Notes under the pieces: generated by a model
What the model was told of the DNA's origin: nothing
The model's database searches: none
The model's input: only the letters and a program-made list of their open reading frames with translations
Source of the DNA: Hydrogenophaga sp.
Lineage (GTDB): Bacteria; Pseudomonadota; Gammaproteobacteria; Burkholderiales; Burkholderiaceae_C
Direction of reading: 5' to 3'
Length of the DNA stretch: 6,953 bases
NCBI GenBank assembly: GCA_030684755.1
Contig: JAUXXN010000309.1
Location: forward strand, 1-6,953
Position numbers and translations under genes: made by a program
In this document: in pieces, positions 1 to 4,893 of the stretch
How positions within the stretch are numbered: position 1 is the stretch's first letter
Layout: each line of letters begins with the position of its first letter

Positions 1-1
1 G

Positions 2-769
2 CAGCACTTCACCGACTGGACCAACCTGTCGGAATGCACCTTTGTGTTGCCGCCCACACCCGAAGGCCGGGCCAACGGGGCCGACTACCGGGTGCGCATT
101 TTTTGCCCGGGCCGCGAACTGCCCTTTGCTGGCCACCCGACGCTGGGCACCTGCCATGCGTGGCTGGAAGCGGGCGGCGTACCGCAAGGCGACTATGTGG
201 TGCAGGAATGCGGCGTGGGCTTGATCAAGCTGCGCCGCGATGGGCAGCGCTTGGCATTTGGCGCGCCACCGCTGATCAAGCATGGCCCACTGCCCGAAGC
301 CGACGTGGCGCTGATCGCACGCGGCCTGGGCGTGGCGCGCAGCGACATCACCACCCACAGCTGGTGCGACAACGGGCCGAACTGGCGCGGCGTGATGCTC
401 CAGAGCGCCGAGCAGGTGCTGGCTCTGCGGCCCGATGGCGCGGTGCTGGCCGGGCTGGACATTGGCGTGGTGGGACCACGTGGCCAGGTGGGTGTGGTTG
501 GCGCCCGTGAAGGCGACGACACCCAGTTCGAGGTGCGCGCCTTTTTCCCGGGCAACAACGGCCTGTGCGAAGACCCGGTCACCGGCAGCCTGAACGCCGC
601 GCTGGCCCAATGGCTGATGGGCGCAGGCTTGGCACCCGAGCGCTACGTGGCCGCGCAAGGCACGGCGCTGGCACGCCAAGGCCGGGTGTTCATTGAGCGC
701 GACGCCAGCGGTGCCATTTGGGTGGGCGGCCAGTCGGTCACCTGCATCGACGGGCTGGTGGCCCTGTGA
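2..769 (+). CDS. PhzF family protein (isomerase/epimerase-like), 5' truncated
   Basis: The frame is open from the left edge and ends at TGA 767-769, giving 255 residues; about 34 N-terminal residues lie outside. The visible start reads QHFTDWTNLSECTF, the PhzF-family block in which the Glu of NLSE is the catalytic acid/base. It is residue 11 here and falls at about 45 once the missing part is added, as in Pseudomonas PhzF. GHPT follows at residues 44-47, and a DPVTGS motif at 191-196 carries the Asp and Ser of the second active-site loop with the family's five-residue spacing. Family members have a diaminopimelate-epimerase-like two-lobe fold and act in the cytoplasm. True PhzF isomerises a phenazine precursor, but most homologues have no known substrate, and no phenazine gene is visible here. 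The stop overlaps the next gene's start, implying one operon. Family assignment is secure; the reaction is not. Confidence 0.93.
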   Translation, partial: QHFTDWTNLSECTFVLPPTPEGRANGADYRVRIFCPGRELPFAGHPTLGTCHAWLEAGGVPQGDYVVQECGVGLIKLRRDGQRLAFGAPPLIKHGPLPEADVALIARGLGVARSDITTHSWCDNGPNWRGVMLQSAEQVLALRPDGAVLAGLDIGVVGPRGQVGVVGAREGDDTQFEVRAFFPGNNGLCEDPVTGSLNAALAQWLMGAGLAPERYVAAQGTALARQGRVFIERDASGAIWVGGQSVTCIDGLVAL

Positions 770-1461
770 GCCCACCGCGCAGTGCCCAACTCGACCACCT
801 GGTGGTCGCAGCGCGCACACTGGACGAAGGCGTGGCCTGGTGCACAGCCACGCTCGGTGTGGTGCCCGGGCCGGGCGGTGAACACGCGCTTTTTGGCACG
901 CACAACCGGCTGCTGCGGCTGCACAGCGAACAGGCGCCGAGCGCTTACCTGGAAATCATCGCCATCAACCCGCAGGCCACGCCCACGCGCCCGCCCGGGC
1001 TCAAACGCTGGTTCGACTTGGACGACCCAGCCCTGCAAATGCACTTGTCGCAGCACGGTCCGCAGTTGGTGCACTTGGTAGCCAGCGTGCCCCACATCGA
1101 CACGGCCACGCAAGCGCTGAGCGCCCTGGGCCTGGAACGCGGCCCGGTGCTGGCCGCCTCGCGCCCCACACCGCAAGGCCTGCTGCAATGGCGCATCAGC
1201 GTGCGCGACGACGGCCAGCGCCTGCTCGGTGGCGCGCTGCCCACGCTGATCCAGTGGGGCAATACCCACCCCACAGACGCCATGCCGCCCAGCGGCATCG
1301 CGCTGCGCAGCCTCACCCTCAGCCACCATGAGCCCAGCCCATTGCAACAGGCACTGACGGCCATCGGCCTGGACAGGCTGACGGTTGAACCTGGTCCGAC
1401 CGCACTGACCTTGCAACTTGACACCCCCAAAGGCCTGATCACCCTGTGTTCGGCCATCTGA
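766..1461 (+). CDS. VOC / glyoxalase-like domain protein
   Basis: This encodes 231 residues if it starts at GTG 766, which overlaps the PhzF stop as GTGA and so suggests translational coupling. An in-frame ATG at 718 would add 16 residues from inside the PhzF gene and is less likely, because the conserved domain begins at LDHLVVAA (residues 9-16). The protein resembles the glyoxalase-like family Pfam calls Glyoxalase_3. A first beta-alpha-beta half contains HALFGTHNRLLRL (40-52) and YLEIIAINP (61-69). A second half follows LIQWG (161-165) and GIALRSLTLSHHEP (177-190). Candidate metal ligands are His11, the His residues near 40-46 and Glu63, by position only. VOC proteins include isomerases, lyases, dioxygenases and resistance proteins, so the reaction is unknown. 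Sixteen bases separate it from the downstream dehydratase, consistent with a shared transcript. Confidence 0.88.
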   Translation: MSPPRSAQLDHLVVAARTLDEGVAWCTATLGVVPGPGGEHALFGTHNRLLRLHSEQAPSAYLEIIAINPQATPTRPPGLKRWFDLDDPALQMHLSQHGPQLVHLVASVPHIDTATQALSALGLERGPVLAASRPTPQGLLQWRISVRDDGQRLLGGALPTLIQWGNTHPTDAMPPSGIALRSLTLSHHEPSPLQQALTAIGLDRLTVEPGPTALTLQLDTPKGLITLCSAI

Positions 1462-1466
1462 AATTC

Positions 1467-1470
1467 AGGA
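1467..1470 (+). promoter_or_regulatory. Ribosome binding site of the dehydratase gene
   Basis: AGGA, continuing as AGGAAA, lies seven bases before ATG 1478. It is the clearest Shine-Dalgarno on the plus strand of this window, and it fixes the start just upstream of the conserved N-terminal region. The VOC gene upstream relies instead on stop-start overlap. Confidence 0.75.
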
Positions 1471-1477
1471 AATTCCC

Positions 1478-2452
1478 ATGCCCCTTCAACTGCCCAACCT
1501 GCAAGACATCGAAGCCGCTGCCGAGGTGGTCTACCGGTCTTTCCAGGCCACACCCCAATACCGCTGGGGAACGCTCAGCCAGCGCTTGGACACCGACTGT
1601 TGGGTCAAACACGAAAACCACACGCCGGTGGGCGCTTTCAAAATCCGTGGAGGTCTGACCTATTTCGACCAGCTTCATCAACGCGGCGAGATGCCCCGCG
1701 AGGTGATCAGCGCCACCCGGGGCAACCACGGCCAGAGCATGGGCTGGGCGGCGCGAGCGCACGGCGTGTCCTGCAGCATCGTGGTTCCACAGGGCAATTC
1801 AACCGAGAAAAACGACGCCATGCGCGCACTGGGCGTGCAGCTGATCGAACACGGTGAGGACTTCCAGGCCGCCCGCGAACACGCCATGCACCTGGCCGCC
1901 GAGCGCGGTGCGCACATGGTGCCCAGCTACCACAAAGACCTGCTGCGCGGCGTGAGCACCTACTGGTGGGAGTTTTTCCGGGCCGTGCCGCAGCTCGACG
2001 TGGTCTATGTGCCCATCGGCCAGGGCTCGGGCGCCTGTTCGGCCATTGCCGCCAAGCTGGCGCTGGGACACAAGGCGCGCATTGTCGGTGTGGTCAGCGC
2101 CCACGCCACCACCTACGCCGATTCGATCGCGGCGGGCCGCGTGATCGAGTCAGCGGTGACCACCGAACTCGCCGACGGCATGGCCTGCCGCGTGGCCGAT
2201 GCCGCCGCATTGGCCGTGTTGCAGCCGCATCTGGACCATGTGGTGAAAGTCAGCGATGAAGAAGTGGCTCAAGCCATGCGCTGGCTCTTTGCCGACACCC
2301 ACAACGTGGCCGAAGGCGCTGGAGCTGCGAGCTTTGCAGCCGCTTGGCAAGAGCGCGATCAGATCAAAGGGCGGGTGGTGGGCACCACACTGTGCGGCGG
2401 CAATGTGGACAGCACTGTCTTCGCACAGGTGCTGACCCGCGCACCATGTTGA
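1478..2452 (+). CDS. Threonine/serine dehydratase-family PLP enzyme (fold type II)
   Basis: This 324-residue protein has the expected length for catabolic single-domain threonine/serine dehydratases. It lacks the C-terminal ACT-like regulatory domain of biosynthetic IlvA, so isoleucine feedback is unlikely. Visible motifs, in order, are HTPVGAFKIRGG (48-59) with Lys55 as the predicted PLP Schiff-base lysine, the substrate loop ATRGNHGQS (79-87), the glycine-rich phosphate-binding loop GQGSGACSA (181-189), and CGGNVD (306-311), whose Cys replaces the Ser usual at the cofactor ring nitrogen. Family members deaminate hydroxy-amino acids to 2-oxo acids and ammonia in the cytoplasm; relatives include hydroxyaspartate ammonia-lyases, serine racemases and EutB-type enzymes of ectoine breakdown. 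The substrate is therefore uncertain. A good ribosome site sets the start. It is the last gene of the PhzF-VOC-dehydratase run and converges on the receiver gene ten bases away. Confidence 0.92.
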   Translation: MPLQLPNLQDIEAAAEVVYRSFQATPQYRWGTLSQRLDTDCWVKHENHTPVGAFKIRGGLTYFDQLHQRGEMPREVISATRGNHGQSMGWAARAHGVSCSIVVPQGNSTEKNDAMRALGVQLIEHGEDFQAAREHAMHLAAERGAHMVPSYHKDLLRGVSTYWWEFFRAVPQLDVVYVPIGQGSGACSAIAAKLALGHKARIVGVVSAHATTYADSIAAGRVIESAVTTELADGMACRVADAAALAVLQPHLDHVVKVSDEEVAQAMRWLFADTHNVAEGAGAASFAAAWQERDQIKGRVVGTTLCGGNVDSTVFAQVLTRAPC

Positions 2453-2463
2453 AGCACCGTTTT
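2428..2463 (+). terminator. Weak terminator-like hairpin at the end of the dehydratase gene
   Basis: GGTGCT (2428-2433) can pair with AGCACC (2453-2458) across a 19-base loop and is followed by G and four T (2460-2463). The stem overlaps the dehydratase C-terminal codons and the stop. A competing pairing uses GGTGC with GCACC at 2441-2445. The long loop, short stem and short T-run make this weak, but its place between two convergent genes separated by ten bases is where a terminator is expected. Confidence 0.22.
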
Positions 2464-2864
2464 CAGGTTCCAACGCGCTGCGACGAACGCACCAGCCTGG
2501 CCACCGCATCGCAAAACGCATCTACTGCGTCGGCTTTGTAAACCACTTCGCGCACCCCGGCGTTCAGCGCCAAAGCTTGCAGCTCGTCGCTGACATAACC
2601 AGAGGTCAGGGCCACCGGCAGCGCCGGGTTCAGCGCCAGAACGGCTCGGGCCACCTCCAGACCCGACACACCGGGCATGTTGTGGTCGGTGAGCAACAGG
2701 TCGAAACCCTGGGGATTGGCGCGCACTGCTGCAATAGCATGCTCCTGGTCGGTGAAGGCCGTCACTTGATAACCACGGCGCTGCAACAAGCGGCGGACCA
2801 AGAACACCAAGGCTTCGTCGTCATCCAAGTACAGAATATGTCGCAGCGCTGGGGTGTCGTCCAT
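2463..2864 (-). CDS. Single-domain response regulator (CheY-like receiver)
   Basis: This 133-residue protein is almost wholly one receiver domain with no output domain. Acidic residues Asp14-Asp16 (YLDDDEA) would bind magnesium. Asp60 in LLLTDHNMPGVSGLE is the phosphoacceptor, Thr87 (LTSGY) is the switch residue, and Lys110 (VVYKAD) is the conserved lysine, followed by Ala rather than the usual Pro. The LTSGY and GVRE-xxYK style resembles receivers at the C-terminal end of hybrid sensor kinases, so it may be a detached module acting by protein contact or phosphotransfer; that is inference. A GGAGA ribosome site lies eight bases before the ATG. No histidine kinase is visible within the window, so its partner is unknown. 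It is divergent from the phosphatase gene and convergent with the dehydratase gene. Confidence 0.9.
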   Translation of the reverse strand: MDDTPALRHILYLDDDEALVFLVRRLLQRRGYQVTAFTDQEHAIAAVRANPQGFDLLLTDHNMPGVSGLEVARAVLALNPALPVALTSGYVSDELQALALNAGVREVVYKADAVDAFCDAVARLVRSSQRVGT

Positions 2865-2872
2865 GGTGCGGG

Positions 2873-2877
2873 TCTCC
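2873..2877 (-). promoter_or_regulatory. Ribosome binding site of the receiver gene
   Basis: Read on the minus strand this is GGAGA, eight bases before the ATG at 2864-2862. It supports that start and the absence of any N-terminal extension before the receiver fold. Confidence 0.65.
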
Positions 2878-2886
2878 GGGTATGTC

Positions 2887-2925
2887 CATCAGTCAAACGT
2901 ATTTTGCTTCCATTGTGACTGGATG
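2887..2925. repeat. Inverted repeat in the divergent intergenic region
   Basis: CATCAGTCA (2887-2895) faces TGACTGGATG (2916-2925). The arms are complementary over nine bases if one extra G in the right arm is bulged out. The 20-base centre is AT-rich compared with the rest of the window. It lies between divergent genes, 23 bases upstream of the receiver start, so it could be an operator or a leader hairpin. Which protein, if any, binds it cannot be told. Confidence 0.35.
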
Positions 2926-3012
2926 CCTTGGTGAATCCGACTGAGCAACCCGTGAAGAATCCGCCGAGGGAGCGCCCCAAAGCACCCGCTCCGCTCAATC
3001 GCCAACACCGGT

Positions 3013-3048
3013 GCGACTGTGCGGTTGGTCAGCAGTCGCTGCGGCGAC
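3013..3048 (+). repeat. Overlapping inverted repeats upstream of the phosphatase gene
   Basis: GCGACTG (3013-3019) is a perfect inverted match to CAGTCGC (3033-3039) across 13 bases. The right arm's GTCGC (3035-3039) can instead pair with GCGAC (3044-3048) across a four-base TGCG loop. The two hairpins exclude each other. They sit in the probable leader or promoter region of the phosphatase gene, ending 36 bases before the chosen ATG. Function is unknown, and GC-rich DNA produces such pairings by chance. Confidence 0.3.
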
Positions 3049-3084
3049 AAAGCACAGACGCAGCCCGCATACAGAATGCCGCCC

Positions 3085-3756
3085 ATGGGAACCCTCTACC
3101 TTGTGCGCCACGGCCAGGCCTCGTTTGGTGCCGACGACTACGACCAACTCAGCCCGCTCGGCCAGCGCCAAAGCCTGCAACTGGGCCGCTATTGGGCCGA
3201 GCGTGGCCTGCGGTTTGACGCCGTGATCACCGGCACCTTGCGCCGCCACGCCCAGACCTGGGCCGGTATCGCCGAAGGCGCCGGGCTGGACAACGAACCC
3301 CTGATGTGGCCCGGCCTGAACGAATACGACAGCCACGCCGTGATCCACACGGTGCACCCGCACCCGCTGCAAAAGCCCGACACGCCTGAACTGTACCGCC
3401 ACCACTTCCGGTTGCTGCGCGATGGCCTCACGCAGTGGATGGCGGGCACCGTGAGCCCGCAAGGCATGCCCAGCTACAACGATTTCGTGCAAGGCATCAC
3501 CAGCGCGCTGGACCATGTGCGCACGCAGCACCTCGGCCAGAAGGTGCTGCTCGTGTCCAGCGGCGGGCCGATTGCCACCGCCGTGGGCCATGTGCTGGGG
3601 CTGAGCCCGGAAGGCACGATTGAGCTGAACATGCGCATCCGAAACAGCGCGGTGACCGAATTTCAATTCAACCCCAAGCGCCACACGCTGCTGACCTACA
3701 ACACCCTGCCGCACCTGGATGCACCGGGTTTTGTGGACTGGGTGACCTACGCCTGA
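3085..3756 (+). CDS. Histidine phosphatase (phosphoglycerate-mutase-like) family protein
   Basis: The chosen ATG gives 223 residues and puts the family signature LYLVRHGQAS at residues 4-13; ATG 3076 and GTG 3019 are alternative starts, and no strong ribosome site separates them. His9 of RHG is the predicted phospho-accepting histidine, with Arg8, and Arg54 in GTLRRHAQT as phosphate-pocket arginines. Glu80 in GLNEYD is the likely proton donor. The block that normally reads SHGG reads VSSGGPIA, so Ser159 occupies the place of the second conserved His. Enzymes of this superfamily hydrolyse or transfer phosphate on sugars, nucleotides, cofactor precursors or proteins through a phosphohistidine. 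Which substrate applies here, and whether the Ser form is fully active, cannot be read off. It appears to be transcribed alone, divergent from the receiver gene and convergent with the creatininase-like gene. Confidence 0.9.
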   Translation: MGTLYLVRHGQASFGADDYDQLSPLGQRQSLQLGRYWAERGLRFDAVITGTLRRHAQTWAGIAEGAGLDNEPLMWPGLNEYDSHAVIHTVHPHPLQKPDTPELYRHHFRLLRDGLTQWMAGTVSPQGMPSYNDFVQGITSALDHVRTQHLGQKVLLVSSGGPIATAVGHVLGLSPEGTIELNMRIRNSAVTEFQFNPKRHTLLTYNTLPHLDAPGFVDWVTYA

Positions 3757-3775
3757 ACCGCTGGTGGCTCAGGGC
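3751..3775. terminator. Hairpin bridging the stops of two convergent genes
   Basis: CCTGA (3752-3756) pairs with TCAGG (3769-3773), and CC/GG pair further inside around a six-base loop with one A-C mismatch between. The arms contain the stop codons of the phosphatase and the creatininase-like gene, which are 12 bases apart. There is no T-run on either side, so intrinsic termination is doubtful. It could be a weak bidirectional terminator or a 3'-end stabilising hairpin. Confidence 0.28.
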
Positions 3776-4611
3776 GGTGCGCCGAAAGCGGTGCGATCGC
3801 TCAGGGTGCTGGCGGGCAACTGGTCGATCTCGCTCAGCAACTGCGCCAGCGCACGGCCTGCGGCGTCCAGCACCGCGCTGCCTTTTTCTGCTGTGGCCGC
3901 TGCCGCGTTGCCCACAGCGCCGTTGGCGTTGTAGTCCTGCATCTGCCAGCCCAGCTTGGCACTTTTGCCGTTGCCCAGAATGGGAAAGCGCTCGGCCCGG
4001 TCTTGCGAGGTGGAGCGGAAATATTCGGCTTGCGCCATGCGCACGCGATGCGGCGCCAAAGCCAGCATCATCGAGGTTTCCACGTCGCCGGCGTGGATGC
4101 CAAAGCGGTGTTCTTCGGCGCTGAACAGGGCGTTCACGTCTTGCCCATCGGCACCGTGCAGCGGCAGGTTGAACCAGCTCACGCTGTACACCAGCATGCC
4201 CAGCCGTGCCCGCAGGTCGCGAGCAACCAGGTCCATGGCGCCCACCTGGCCACCGTGTGCATTGAACAGCACCAGCTTGTTCACACCGCTGGCGGCTACG
4301 CACTCGCCTAACTCGGTCCACAGCCGCACCACCGTCTCCACCTTGAGCGTGAGCGTGCCGGCAAAGCGGGCGTGTTCTGGGCTGAAGCCCACCGCCTGCG
4401 TGGGCAAAAACAGCGCTGACACATCGGGTGCAAGGTGCGGCAGCGCGGCCGCAATGACGCCATTCACCAAGTCGGTATCCACCGACAACGGCAGGTGCGG
4501 CCCGTGCTGCTCGGTGGCCGCCACCGGCAGCACAGCGATGGTGCGGCGGGTGTCCAGCGCTGAAAAGTCGGCGGTGGTGAGATCGGACCAATATCGGGTG
4601 GGGGCGTTCAT
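3769..4611 (-). CDS. Creatininase-family metal-dependent amidohydrolase
   Basis: The start at 4611 gives 280 residues. It places Glu34 and His36 (ATEQHGPHLPL) and Asp45 exactly where Pseudomonas creatininase has its metal ligands, which is why I prefer it to ATG 4620 or the longer ORF from 4680. His119 lies in NAHGGQ (117-122), and Glu178 in GIHAGDVETSMM (171-182) supplies the expected late acidic ligand. The HAGDVETS stretch is typical of the wider family, which includes creatinine, formamide and other cyclic-amide hydrolases and peptide-processing MftE. The motif here is HGG rather than the HYE of true creatininase, so creatinine is not a safe substrate call. The enzyme is probably cytoplasmic, as no signal peptide is seen. 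A short weak AAG-containing stretch precedes the start. No transporter or pathway partner is adjacent, and it converges with the phosphatase gene. Confidence 0.9.
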   Translation of the reverse strand: MNAPTRYWSDLTTADFSALDTRRTIAVLPVAATEQHGPHLPLSVDTDLVNGVIAAALPHLAPDVSALFLPTQAVGFSPEHARFAGTLTLKVETVVRLWTELGECVAASGVNKLVLFNAHGGQVGAMDLVARDLRARLGMLVYSVSWFNLPLHGADGQDVNALFSAEEHRFGIHAGDVETSMMLALAPHRVRMAQAEYFRSTSQDRAERFPILGNGKSAKLGWQMQDYNANGAVGNAAAATAEKGSAVLDAAGRALAQLLSEIDQLPASTLSDRTAFGAPP

Positions 4612-4893
4612 GGCGGGCATCTTACGCGGCTGGCCCCTGCCGGGCTTGAGCGGCTGCTGCGCGACACGCAACACCCTCATGCCCCAGCAACTGGTGCACG
4701 GGGCTACCCAGGCTGTGGTCTCCTGATGGCGGAATCAACAGACATGCAAGCGTTGTCTTATATTCAGAGCTCGGCACCGGCCCACAGCGCATCGCATGCC
4801 ACCCACGCTGGAACTTGCCGCGCCCACGCCGCTCCTATGTGTTCCGTGGGCACCGCTGAGTCGGACCCGCCCACCCTTTACCAACCGCCCGAG
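4612..4893. other. Divergent intergenic region with no convincing gene
   Basis: This 282-base stretch separates the creatininase-like gene (minus) and the disulfide reductase gene (plus). Open frames cross it on both strands, including the reductase frame itself, but none shows recognisable protein similarity and they look like products of high GC. It holds a local AT-rich pocket around 4754-4768. I see no RNA gene, riboswitch or mobile-element end. Confidence 0.5.
4735..4764 (+). promoter_or_regulatory. Candidate sigma-70 promoter of the disulfide reductase gene
   Basis: TCAACA (4735-4740, four of six matches to TTGACA) and TATATT (4759-4764, five of six matches to TATAAT) are 18 bases apart. 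They lie in the most AT-rich patch of the intergenic region. Transcription would start near 4771, giving a leader of about 120 bases to ATG 4894. It is inferred from consensus only. Confidence 0.4.

Noticed and set aside
718..765. N-terminal extension of the VOC protein to the ATG at 718
   Set aside because: The added residues overlap the PhzF coding end and precede the conserved domain; the GTG at 766 gives the usual stop-start overlap.
1..769. Phenazine biosynthesis locus
   Set aside because: Only a PhzF-family protein is present, without any other phz gene. PhzF homologues are widespread in bacteria that make no phenazines.
643..1416. 257-residue minus-strand open frame opposite the VOC gene
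   Set aside because: No recognisable motif, low-complexity composition, and it lies opposite a well-supported VOC-domain frame.
2995..3714. 239-residue minus-strand open frame opposite the phosphatase gene
   Set aside because: No domain similarity recognisable; the plus strand carries the RHG phosphatase signature in frame.
3668..4591. 307-residue alternative minus-strand frame over the creatininase-like gene
   Set aside because: Very Arg- and Ala-rich with no motifs, whereas the neighbouring frame carries all metal-ligand motifs at family positions.
4612..4680. N-terminal extension of the creatininase-like protein to the ATG at 4680
   Set aside because: It would add 23 unconserved basic residues and shift the metal ligands from their usual positions; the start at 4611 fits the family length and numbering.
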